A DNA stretch of 64,000 nucleotides. Source: JBCBEX01 sp038528235. Lineage in GTDB: Bacteria; Bacteroidota; Rhodothermia; Rhodothermales; Rubricoccaceae. The stretch covers positions 62,001 to 126,000 of the forward strand of contig JBCBEX010000002.1 in NCBI GenBank assembly GCA_038528235.1. Direction: 5' to 3'. Made by a program: the position numbers and the translations under genes. Under the pieces are notes generated by a model. It searched no databases. It was not told where the DNA came from and worked only from the letters and a program-made list of their open reading frames with translations. Below are positions 53,572 to 61,440 of the stretch, one piece after another (positions within the stretch are counted from its first letter, which is position 1; each line of letters begins with the position of its first letter).

Positions 53572-54552
53572 CTAGCGAATGGTGCGTAACCGCTCGCCTG
53601 AAGACGCCTCCCAGAGCTTGATCGTCGTCCCCTGCCCCACGGTAGCGAGGGTTTGCTCATCAGGTGCAGCGTCTACAAAGAAGGCAATGTCGGTGTCGGC
53701 TCGGACGCGCCAGACCTCGTCGCCGGTCTCCAGGCTCCAGAGGCGCAGCGTGCCGTCCCCGCACGCCGCCGCCACGTGCGTGCCGCCGCGCGCAAACGTG
53801 AGCGCGTTGACGAAGCCGCCCGCATCGAAGGTGGCGATTGGGACCGGGGCAACCGAAGCCTCGCCGCCGCTGTCGCCAGCGATGTCGTAGACGACGACCT
53901 TGCCGCTGCTCCCGGCTCCGGCCACGCGCTGCCCGTCGGGCGAGAAGCCCGCTGTGACGAAGCTCAGCCCTGCCGGCCTCCACGAGGCGATCTCGTCGCC
54001 TGTGGCGGCGTTCCAGAGCTTGAGCAGCGCGCCGCGTCCCGCTGTCACGAGGAGGGCCCCGTCGGGCGAGAAGCGGGCCGCCGCCGTGACCTCGTCGTGC
54101 GCCTGCGTGCGCCAGGCGATCTCGTCGGGCGCGCCTGGCTCTGTTGTCAGGTCCCACACGATCAGTTCGCCCTCGGTGGCGGTGGTCGCAAGGCGGGTGC
54201 CGTCAGGCGAGGCGTCCACGTAGAACAGCGTGCCGGTGTGGCCGCGCAGCGTGCGCGTCAGCTCACCAGTGGCAAGGTCCCAGAGTTTGACGGTGCCGTC
54301 GTAGCTCGCGCTCGCGAGGCCGCGCCCGTCGGCGAGCCAAGCGACGTGCACCACATAGTCGTCGTGGCCTGGCAGCGTCTGCACGAGGGCACCCGTGGCG
54401 CTGTCGTAGACCCGCAGCGTACGGTCCGAGGCGGCCGTCACAAGCTGCGTCCCGTCCGGCGAGAACCGGACGGAGTTGACCGCCACGCCCTGCGCCACCG
54501 TCGGAGCACCGAGGCCGAGCAGCAGCGCTCCCACGAGGGCCCACCGCGTCAC
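53572..54552 (-). CDS. secreted WD40-repeat protein
   Basis: A 326-residue protein: signal peptide at the N-terminus (LVGALLLGLGAPTVAQG), then seven WD40 repeats, each with a VxxxxFSPDG start and a closing LRVYDSATG-like or VKLWDLATG strand, enough for one complete propeller. Likely a periplasmic scaffold. GTG 54552 is chosen because it overlaps the ispG stop as GTGA and gives a proper signal peptide; the ATG at 54579 would lie deep inside ispG. Cotranscribed with ispG, though no link in function is apparent. Confidence 0.82.
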   Translation of the reverse strand: MTRWALVGALLLGLGAPTVAQGVAVNSVRFSPDGTQLVTAASDRTLRVYDSATGALVQTLPGHDDYVVHVAWLADGRGLASASYDGTVKLWDLATGELTRTLRGHTGTLFYVDASPDGTRLATTATEGELIVWDLTTEPGAPDEIAWRTQAHDEVTAAARFSPDGALLVTAGRGALLKLWNAATGDEIASWRPAGLSFVTAGFSPDGQRVAGAGSSGKVVVYDIAGDSGGEASVAPVPIATFDAGGFVNALTFARGGTHVAAACGDGTLRLWSLETGDEVWRVRADTDIAFFVDAAPDEQTLATVGQGTTIKLWEASSGERLRTIR

Positions 54553-55697
54553 GACGCAGCCTCCGCCTCCTCGTCCCATGTCTCAATGGCTTCCAGGACC
54601 GTCTCCACGATCTGGTCCTCGGGGACCGTGCGAATCACCTCGCCGTGCTTGAAGAGGTGCGCGCGCCCGCGGCCGAGCGAGATGCCGAGGTCGGCCCCGG
54701 CGGCCTCGCCTGGTCCGTTGACGGCGCAGCCCATGAGCGCCACGCTGAGGTCCTTGTCGAACTTGCGCTCGGCGACAGCCTCCTCGACTTCGTTGACGAT
54801 CGAGAACAGGTCGCCGGCGAGACGGCCGCACGTGGGGCACGCGATGATGTTGACGCCGGGGCGGCCGAGGCGCAGGCTCTTTAGGATGAGGTGCCCCACC
54901 TCCACCTCGTGTTCGGAGTCGGCGGCGAGGCTCACGCGGATCGTGTCGCCGATGCCGTCGGCGAGTAGGCTACCGATGCCGATAGCCGACTTGATCGAGC
55001 CCGCCTTGACGGTGCCGCTCTCGGTCACGCCGAGGTGCAACGGGTAGTCCGTGCGCTCGGCGAGGATGCGGTAGCTCTGGATCATGAAGAACACGTCCGA
55101 GTGCTTCACCGAGATCACGATGTCCTCGAAGCCCTCGCGCTCGCACACCTCGACGTGGCGCATCGCGCTCTCGAAGAGCGCCATCGGCTGCGGAAAGCCG
55201 TACTTGTCGAGGATGTCTTTCTCCAGCGACCCCGCGTTGACGCCGATGCGGATCGGAATGCCCTTCTCCTTGGCCGCGAGCAGCACCTCGCGCTCCCACT
55301 CCGGCTTGCCGATGTTGCCGGGGTTGATGCGCACCTTGGCGATCCCAGCGTCGATAGCCTGGAGGGCGTACTTGTAGTTGAAGTGGATGTCGGCGACGAG
55401 CGGCACGGGGCTGCCCTGCACGAGGTCGGCGAGCGCGTCGGCGTCCTCGGGGCGCGGCACGGCCACGCGCACGATGTCGGCCCCGGCGTCGGCGAGTCGC
55501 GTGATCTCCTTCAGGCAGTTCTCGACATCATACGTCTTGCCCGTCGTCATCGACTGCACGGCGATGGGCGCGCCGCCGCCGACCTGCACGTCGCCCACGA
55601 AGACGGCGCGGGACTTCCGGCGAGGGCGCTCGACGGTACGCGAGGGCTGATCAGGGGACGGAGCGGCGGACGAAGGCGGGGGGGCAGTCGCAGCCAT
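54549..55697 (-). CDS. ispG: 4-hydroxy-3-methylbut-2-en-1-yl diphosphate synthase
   Basis: A 382-residue IspG (GcpE), an iron-sulfur enzyme of the MEP isoprenoid pathway that converts methylerythritol cyclodiphosphate to HMBPP. The TIM-barrel part contains VQSMTTGKTYDVE, ADIVRVAVPRPEDA and VADIHFNYKYAL. The cluster-binding Cys are in CPTCGR (about 284 and 287) and GCAVNGPGE (about 320), all present. The first 25 residues are a Pro/Ser-rich extension. ATG 55697 is the likely start. Its stop overlaps the WD40 start. Confidence 0.95.
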   Translation of the reverse strand: MAATAPPPSSAAPSPDQPSRTVERPRRKSRAVFVGDVQVGGGAPIAVQSMTTGKTYDVENCLKEITRLADAGADIVRVAVPRPEDADALADLVQGSPVPLVADIHFNYKYALQAIDAGIAKVRINPGNIGKPEWEREVLLAAKEKGIPIRIGVNAGSLEKDILDKYGFPQPMALFESAMRHVEVCEREGFEDIVISVKHSDVFFMIQSYRILAERTDYPLHLGVTESGTVKAGSIKSAIGIGSLLADGIGDTIRVSLAADSEHEVEVGHLILKSLRLGRPGVNIIACPTCGRLAGDLFSIVNEVEEAVAERKFDKDLSVALMGCAVNGPGEAAGADLGISLGRGRAHLFKHGEVIRTVPEDQIVETVLEAIETWDEEAEAAS

Positions 55698-55927
55698 GAC
55701 GGGCACGGGGATGAGCAGGAAGAGAGGACGTGAAGTCGCCCCTGCCAACCACCTGTCGCGCGGATTGTTCGCAGGGGCAGCCTGGCTCCTGATCGGGCCC
55801 CTCAGGCAGCCGTTCACACAGAATTGCATGGCTTCTGGCTCCGCAATCGCTCTACACTTGGCGCACCGGAGCGTCCTCGATCGCGAGCGCCGCCTCCGTC
55901 TCCCCAACCAACCTCTGGCTCACGTCC

Positions 55928-56341
55928 ATGCGTGCACCTGTCTGGTTCCTGGCAGCGCTCCTCGGCGCCGCACTCTTCACGGGCTGTGACTCCTCGTCCT
56001 CATCGGAGGCGCTTCGACTGTTTACCGACGCCGATGCCTACACCGCGGACGCCACCGTGACCCTCACCCTCGCCAACGACACGAGCGACGAGGTGTTTGT
56101 CCACCCCGAACTCTGCGGCCTCTTCCCGCAGACCCGCACGGAGGACGGCTGGGACGCGGCCCCGCCCTTCGACCGCCTCGACTTTCTGTGCACGCAAGTC
56201 GTGCGGGAGCTGGCTGACGGCGAGTTGGTCACGGTGACGTTTTCGCTCACCGAACTCGACGAGCCCGCGGGCACCTACCGCTTTACCTACGGCACGTCGA
56301 TGGGTCAGGTGACCTCGAACACGTTCCAGGTGACGAACTGA
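55928..56341 (+). CDS. lipoprotein with Ig-like beta domain
   Basis: A 137-residue lipoprotein: signal MRAPVWFLAALLGAALFTGC (lipobox FTGC). The mature part is one beta-sandwich (VTLTLANDTSDEVFVHPELC, VTVTFSLTELDEPAGTYRFT) resembling BsuPI-type or immunoglobulin-like intracellular proteinase-inhibitor folds, with two Cys that may pair. Function unknown. Its 3-prime end meets the M56 peptidase gene convergently, 3 bp apart. Confidence 0.6.
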   Translation: MRAPVWFLAALLGAALFTGCDSSSSSEALRLFTDADAYTADATVTLTLANDTSDEVFVHPELCGLFPQTRTEDGWDAAPPFDRLDFLCTQVVRELADGELVTVTFSLTELDEPAGTYRFTYGTSMGQVTSNTFQVTN

Positions 56342-56344
56342 CGC

Positions 56345-58642
56345 TCACTGGCCGGCGCCCTGCCCATTGTCTTCGGGGCGCCGGTCTTCGGCTTCGATGC
56401 GGAGGCGCTCGGCGGCGTCCCGGAGGCGCTCCGCCTCGCGCTCGAACTCGGCGGCGCGGCGCTGGAGCAGGTCGACACTCGGGCGCATCGCGTCGATATC
56501 GCGCGGCGCGTAGGCCAGGCTCTCCAGCTGCGCCAACGCCGCTTCCAGTTGGTCTCGGACCTGTTGGTAGCCGTCCTCGCCACGTATGTCTGCGAGTTCG
56601 TAGAACTGCTCCGCAAGCGCTGCCAGATCCTCGCTTAGGCTGAGCTCAGTGAGGTCGAGGCTGAGCGTCTCTGCGTCGTACTCCTCCATGAGTTGCTCGA
56701 CGGCGCGGGCGATTTCCTCGGCGCTCACGGCCTGCGCCTGCGCAGCCTCGCGCTGCCGCTCATAGCTCTCCTGCACGCGCCGATGCGCTTCGTGCAGCGC
56801 TTCTGCGTGCTGGGCCGCCACCGTCTCGATGCGGGCCTGCAAGACGGCGAGGTCACGCTCGCGCGCGGCGTCCCGCCTGATCGAAACGCTCGTCGGAGCG
56901 GTGCCCGTCATGCCGATGCTTTCCCCATCACTGGGCGGCGGCGGCGGTGGGGGCGGCGGTGGCAACGTCGAGGATGGCGCTGGTGGCGGTGGCGGTGGGC
57001 TGGCTCCCGCAGCTTGCTCATAGCGGTCGCGGAGCCAGCGAAGCCCCGCCGCGTCGAGCGCCTGAGCCGTTCCATCGACCTCGTAGACATCCACGAGAGC
57101 ACCCTCCGCATCGGTGCGGGCCTCGTAGCGGCGCTCCACGCTCGGCAGTTCCTCGTGCACCAGGAGACGCCCGCCTTCCGAGAGCATGACCCCCCGCTGC
57201 GTGAAGGTGACGGTCCCCTCGCGCTCCACCCGCAGCCGCGTGCGGTCGTCGTTGCGGGTATAGGTGAAGGTTACGAGGGTATCCGGTCCAGCGATGGTGA
57301 CCGCAGCCGCCGGGGGGGGAGCGGGTGCATCAGGAGCAGGCACCACAGGGGCCCGCGTCACAGGGGGCGGCGCCACCGATGCCGTCACTGCGGGAGGCGC
57401 GGAAGCCACCACCACGGCGCTAGCCGTAGGGGAAGCGGGCGGGGTCGGCGGGGTCGGTGCTTCGAGCGTTACGGCGGTCGTGGGCGAGGTCCCGGTCACG
57501 GCCGGTCCCGCGCACGCCACCAGCCCAACAACGCAGCAGGCGGCGAGCACGACCGGCCAGCGGCGGCTCGCGGCCGGCTCGGCTCCGTCGATGAGGTGCT
57601 CGACCCGATCATTCAGGGCGCCTCCCCGCCCGGCGGCCATGCCCGGCACCAGATGCGGCAGCGCCGCCGATGCGCCGTCGAGGCGGTGCGCGCGCAGGCG
57701 ACCTGCGGCGTCCACGAGGCACCGCGCCATCGCCAGCGGCGAGGTCTGCTCGGCCGCCCAGCCATCGCAGAGGCGCTCAGCCGCAGCCTGCTGACGGCGG
57801 CGCGCGAGGTGATTCAGCGGCTGGAAGAAAAACACGCTCTCAACGAGCGCGAACACGGCGAGCCAGAACGGATCGCGCCGGGCGAGGTGCGCCACCTCGT
57901 GCGCCAGCAACGCACGTTGCTCAATCGGCGCCGTGTCCTCGACCGCCCAGGTCGGCAGCACCACCTCGTCGACGCCGAGCGCGACAGGCACCGCGAGCGT
58001 CCTCGACTGCGTCAGGTGGAGCGGATAGCGCAAGCCCGCACGGATGCCCAATCGTTCGACTTCCGCAAGGAGGTGCGCGCGCTCGACCGGCACCCGGTCG
58101 CCGAGGCTGTCCACAAACCGCCGATGCGTTCGCACGCGCCGCAGCCCCTCGACGGCAAACCCGAGCAACCAGAAGCCTACCAGCACGGCTATCCACCGCG
58201 ATGCCGTCTCGGGTAAGCTCCAACTCGTCCGGAAGCCAACAGGAGCCCATCCTGTGGTGGCTGCGGTCGCCTCGTTCAGAAGCCCTGGACGCAGGCTGCG
58301 CTCGATCACGAGCGGGGCGGCTTCTCCCCTTTCCTGCACGACGATCCGGTCTGCGCCTACTTCGACGAGTCGCCCAGCATCCTGGCCTCGCAGGACAACC
58401 AGCGTGCTTTCCGACGCCGACGACGACGCGTAGACCGAAGGCTGAAGCGCCATCTGCGCACTCGTTGTGACAAGGCCCGCAAGCACGGCAGTCTTCCATA
58501 GCGCGTCCAGCGTGAGGGCACCCGTGATCCACCGGGATGCCAGCCAGGCTGCGCCGAGCAGCAACGTGCTGTGTAGGGCATAGGTCGCCAGCCACGCCGT
58601 GAGGGTCTGCACCCAAGCCGCGTCAAAGAGAGCATCAATCAT
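56345..58642 (-). CDS. BlaR1-type M56 family membrane metallopeptidase
   Basis: A 765-residue integral membrane protease. Several N-terminal helices precede the zinc site HEVAH at 248-252 and the downstream AERLCDGWA Glu/Asp pair at about 289-293. After a helix at about 365-390 comes a Pro/Ala-rich region and a beta segment (PDTLVTFTYTRNDDRTRLRV), then a long coiled coil. There is no penicillin-binding domain as in BlaR1, so the signal differs. Its start overlaps the BlaI-type gene by 8 bases: the peptidase probably cleaves or controls that repressor. Confidence 0.85.
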   Translation of the reverse strand: MIDALFDAAWVQTLTAWLATYALHSTLLLGAAWLASRWITGALTLDALWKTAVLAGLVTTSAQMALQPSVYASSSASESTLVVLRGQDAGRLVEVGADRIVVQERGEAAPLVIERSLRPGLLNEATAATTGWAPVGFRTSWSLPETASRWIAVLVGFWLLGFAVEGLRRVRTHRRFVDSLGDRVPVERAHLLAEVERLGIRAGLRYPLHLTQSRTLAVPVALGVDEVVLPTWAVEDTAPIEQRALLAHEVAHLARRDPFWLAVFALVESVFFFQPLNHLARRRQQAAAERLCDGWAAEQTSPLAMARCLVDAAGRLRAHRLDGASAALPHLVPGMAAGRGGALNDRVEHLIDGAEPAASRRWPVVLAACCVVGLVACAGPAVTGTSPTTAVTLEAPTPPTPPASPTASAVVVASAPPAVTASVAPPPVTRAPVVPAPDAPAPPPAAAVTIAGPDTLVTFTYTRNDDRTRLRVEREGTVTFTQRGVMLSEGGRLLVHEELPSVERRYEARTDAEGALVDVYEVDGTAQALDAAGLRWLRDRYEQAAGASPPPPPPAPSSTLPPPPPPPPPPSDGESIGMTGTAPTSVSIRRDAARERDLAVLQARIETVAAQHAEALHEAHRRVQESYERQREAAQAQAVSAEEIARAVEQLMEEYDAETLSLDLTELSLSEDLAALAEQFYELADIRGEDGYQQVRDQLEAALAQLESLAYAPRDIDAMRPSVDLLQRRAAEFEREAERLRDAAERLRIEAEDRRPEDNGQGAGQ

Positions 58643-59093
58643 CGGTCGAGTCGGTTGTCGTGGACGAAGGCGACGCGCTGGGGGACGAAGCGTCGGCGGA
58701 CGGGGTGGAGGCGGGGGGTTCGTGCTGCGCGGCTTCGAGCGCATCGAGTCGCGCGCGGAGTTGGTCGAGGTCGGCGGCGGAGAGCTCGTCCTCGCGCAGG
58801 AGGTGGCTGACCAGCGCGGCAGGACTGCCGCCGAAGAGGCTGTCGAGGAGGCTGCCCGTCATGGAGCGCCGGACTGCCCGGCGCGTCACGGCGGCACGGT
58901 AGACGAGGGCACGGCCGTCTTTGCGGTGCGCCACAATGCCCTGCTTGGCGAGACGCGCGAGGATGGTGCCCACGGTGGTAAGCGCGAGATCGCGGTCGAG
59001 CGCCGCGTGGACATCGGCGACGGTGGCCTCGCGCCGGTCCCAGAGGACCTCTATCACGGCAAGCTGGAGCGGGCTGAGCTGGTCAGTAGGCAT
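58635..59093 (-). CDS. BlaI/MecI/CopY-family repressor
   Basis: A 152-residue winged-helix repressor: LSPLQLAVIEVLWDRREATV, VHAALDRDLALTTVGTILAR and GIVAHRKDGRALVYRAAVTR cover the DNA-binding domain (1-75); the following helical part forms the dimer, and a Ser/Thr-rich acidic tail ends in DSTDD. Two perfect palindromes of the BlaI operator type sit just upstream. In this family the partner peptidase inactivates the repressor on a signal. ATG 59093 is the standard start. Confidence 0.9.
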   Translation of the reverse strand: MPTDQLSPLQLAVIEVLWDRREATVADVHAALDRDLALTTVGTILARLAKQGIVAHRKDGRALVYRAAVTRRAVRRSMTGSLLDSLFGGSPAALVSHLLREDELSAADLDQLRARLDALEAAQHEPPASTPSADASSPSASPSSTTTDSTDD

Positions 59094-59111
59094 GGAAGAC
59101 CCACGGGTTTT

Positions 59112-59127
59112 AACTACAACTGTAGTT
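59112..59127. promoter_or_regulatory. BlaI-type operator O1
   Basis: AACTACA-AC-TGTAGTT, a perfect 16-bp palindrome matching the ACTACA-N2-TGTAGT core recognised by BlaI/MecI repressors. It lies just downstream of the -10 box on the transcribed side. Confidence 0.8.
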
Positions 59128-59128
59128 G

Positions 59129-59158
59129 ATACTACTACACCTGTAGTTCGATTGTCAA
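59129..59158 (-). promoter_or_regulatory. promoter of the repressor-peptidase operon
   Basis: On the minus strand TTGACA (59158-59153) is a perfect -35 and TAGTAT (59134-59129) a fair -10, with 18-bp spacing. Operator O2 lies in the spacer and touches the -10; O1 lies after it, so repressor binding would block polymerase. Housekeeping sigma-70-type promoter, unlike the Bacteroidota -7 type. Confidence 0.7.
59134..59147. promoter_or_regulatory. BlaI-type operator O2
   Basis: ACTACA-CC-TGTAGT, a perfect 14-bp palindrome. Its centre is 21 bp from O1, two helical turns, so two repressor dimers would sit on one face of the helix. Confidence 0.8.
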
Positions 59159-59221
59159 GAGCAAAGGTTGCGCCTGGCCAAAAAAGCCGGAGGGCCGCAG
59201 GACCTGCTCCTGCAGCCGCCG

Positions 59222-61303
59222 TCAGGATCCGGGTCCCGCGCAGTGCTCCGCGAGCGCCTGCGCCTCCGCGTACCGCTCCGTCTTGTGCAACGCCTCGATG
59301 GCGTGCTCGCACAGCACGGTGGCGTCGGGGCGAGCGCGGGCCTGCCCAGCCCACCGGTCTGCGACCACGTCCAGGCTGGTGTCAGCGGCGTGAACGCGCA
59401 GCAGCGCTCGGTAGGCATCGCCTGCATCGGGGTCGAGCGCGCGGGCTCGCTCGTAGGCGAGAGCGGCTCGACTCCAATCGGCTTCGGCCTCGTGCAGACG
59501 TCCGAGCAGCAGGTGTGCGTCGCGGAAGGTCGGTGCGTACTCTGCCGACGCCTGGGCCGCTGCCTTCGCGCGGGCAGGCTGTCCGGCTGCGTCGTAGTGG
59601 CGAGCCAGCAGCAGGTGCAAGCGCGGACTCGATGGGTAGAGTGCGAGCGCGGCTTGAAGCCGGGACTCCGTCTCCCCCGCCGGACATGTCGTCTGTGCCA
59701 CCTCGAATGCAGCGTCGAGGCGGTCTTCGCTCTGGGCGAGGTCGCTCGCGAGGTCTCGCAGAGCGAGCCGTCCTTCGAGCGAGGGCTGCGCGGCAGCCTG
59801 CTGCGCCTGCGTCTGCCACGCGGCGGCCTCCGCGACGGCTGACGTGAGCGCGTCGCAGGCGTACGGTGCCTCGCCCGTAAGCGCAGCCAGCCGAGTCAGT
59901 GCCTCGGCGGGCGTGTTGGGGTGCGTGACAGCTTCGGCATACGCAGTCTGAGCAGCCTGATCGTTACCGAGCGCTTCGTGCACACGCCCGAGGCGCGTCC
60001 AGACCGCAGCATCGTCGTGCTCGATCTGACGACGTTCGTAGACCGCAAGGGCTTCACCCCAGCGCCCGAGCGCTTCGAGCGTGCGCCCCACCGCGTCAAG
60101 CGCATCGGGTGTCACCGCATCGGGCGTCGCGGTCTCGGTGGCCGCCTCCTGCGCAGCCTGCTCGTACAGAGCCAGGGCCGCATCGAGGCTGTCGACCCGC
60201 TCATAGGTGCGGCCCGCCCGCAGGAGCATCGCGGCAGGATCTACCCCCAGGTCACGCAGCGTGGCGTAAGCAGCCCGTGCACGCGGGCCGTCGTCGAGGA
60301 TTTCGAAGAGAACCGCTTGCTGTTCGACCACATCGAGCCGCTCCGGAAACTGGGTGCGCATGGCCGCGAGCAGGTCCACCGCACCGGAGAAGTCGAACGC
60401 CGCAAGGTGGGCGGCGAGCGCCGTCTCGTAGACAGGCAGGGCGGCGGGATGATGCTCACGTAGTTCGTCGAGCACGGCAAGGGCGTCTGGGAGGCGCTGC
60501 TGGGCGAGGAGCGTGCGCGCGTAGGCCAATCCCACGTCGAGGTCGGCAGGCGTCCGTGCGTACAGGGCCGCGTAGGCATCGAGCGTTTCATCGGTACGGC
60601 CGAGACGACCGAGTGCGGCGGCCTGGCTGCGGAGGAGGCGCGTGCTGCGAGGTGAATGGCGCAGGCCCGCCTCGGCCACGTTGAGTGCGTCGTTCCAGGC
60701 CTCCGCTTCGAGATGGAGCGCTGCGAGGTTGGCGTGGATGTCCTCGTCGGCGGGCGCGAGCGAGCGAGCCTCGCAGTAGTGCGCGACGGCATCAGCGCGA
60801 CGCCCCTGTTCGTACGCCCGCCCTCCGGCATGCTGCAGCACCGTCACGAGGCGCTCGCGGACCTGGGCCGCAGTCACGTTCGGCACGGAGCGCCCAGCCT
60901 CCACGGCCTCGTGCACGACGCGGTAGAGCGGCAGCGCAGCCTCGACCTCGCCCTGCTGCAACGAGGCCTCGGCGCGGAGTTGCGTCAGATGGAGATCGCC
61001 GGGGAAACGTTCGAGCCCCTGCGCAGCCACGACATCAGCCCGCTGTGGCTCTCCCGCCTGGAGGTGGGCCACCACGAGCGCCGGGTAGGCATCACGCAAC
61101 ACCGGGTCAGCCGTGAGCGCGGCTTCGAGCGAAAGGATCGCCGCGGCTGCCTCGCCCGCCTGGAGACGAGCCAGCCCCTCGGCGAAATGCTGCGTTGCCG
61201 GCTGCGCCGAGACAGCGCTCACCGTGAGGAGCGCCGACAGAAGGGCGACGATGCCGACTACTCGACTAGGAAGCGCCTTGCCTAGTTCTCCCCTCTCTGT
61301 CAT
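59222..61303 (-). CDS. exported TPR-repeat protein
   Basis: A 693-residue protein with a signal helix (RVVGIVALLSALLTVSAVSA) and TPRs throughout: FAEGLARLQAGEAAAAILSL, AHYCEARSLAPADEDIHANL, DALDAVGRTLEALGRWGEAL and HLLLGRLHEAEADWSRAALA. It would form a long superhelix for protein-protein contacts in the periplasm. The start codon ATG 61303 lies in the end of a dispersed repeat (61299-61386) and no other plausible start precedes the signal helix. The frame upstream to 61534 is repeat DNA. Confidence 0.78.
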   Translation of the reverse strand: MTERGELGKALPSRVVGIVALLSALLTVSAVSAQPATQHFAEGLARLQAGEAAAAILSLEAALTADPVLRDAYPALVVAHLQAGEPQRADVVAAQGLERFPGDLHLTQLRAEASLQQGEVEAALPLYRVVHEAVEAGRSVPNVTAAQVRERLVTVLQHAGGRAYEQGRRADAVAHYCEARSLAPADEDIHANLAALHLEAEAWNDALNVAEAGLRHSPRSTRLLRSQAAALGRLGRTDETLDAYAALYARTPADLDVGLAYARTLLAQQRLPDALAVLDELREHHPAALPVYETALAAHLAAFDFSGAVDLLAAMRTQFPERLDVVEQQAVLFEILDDGPRARAAYATLRDLGVDPAAMLLRAGRTYERVDSLDAALALYEQAAQEAATETATPDAVTPDALDAVGRTLEALGRWGEALAVYERRQIEHDDAAVWTRLGRVHEALGNDQAAQTAYAEAVTHPNTPAEALTRLAALTGEAPYACDALTSAVAEAAAWQTQAQQAAAQPSLEGRLALRDLASDLAQSEDRLDAAFEVAQTTCPAGETESRLQAALALYPSSPRLHLLLARHYDAAGQPARAKAAAQASAEYAPTFRDAHLLLGRLHEAEADWSRAALAYERARALDPDAGDAYRALLRVHAADTSLDVVADRWAGQARARPDATVLCEHAIEALHKTERYAEAQALAEHCAGPGS

Positions 61304-61386
61304 CCCGGACTTGATCCGGGATCTGCACAATCCACCGTATGGATTGACTAGCGTCGGCCTTCGGCTCCCGCCTTCGCGGGGATGAC
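61299..61386. repeat. dispersed palindromic repeat, copy 2
   Basis: 88 bp with ends GTCATCCC and GGGATGAC as perfect inverted repeats, internal ATGGATTG and GGCCTTCGGCTCCCG shared with the copy at 39058-39161. It includes a CCCGGACTTGATCCGGG hairpin. On the minus strand its last bases form the ATG used by the TPR gene, so it may also carry 5-prime leader structure for that mRNA. Confidence 0.8.
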
Positions 61387-61440
61387 TCTGAAGCGGGTTG
61401 GCCCCTTCATTTCTCGCAAATGGTACGGAGTGGCGCATGG

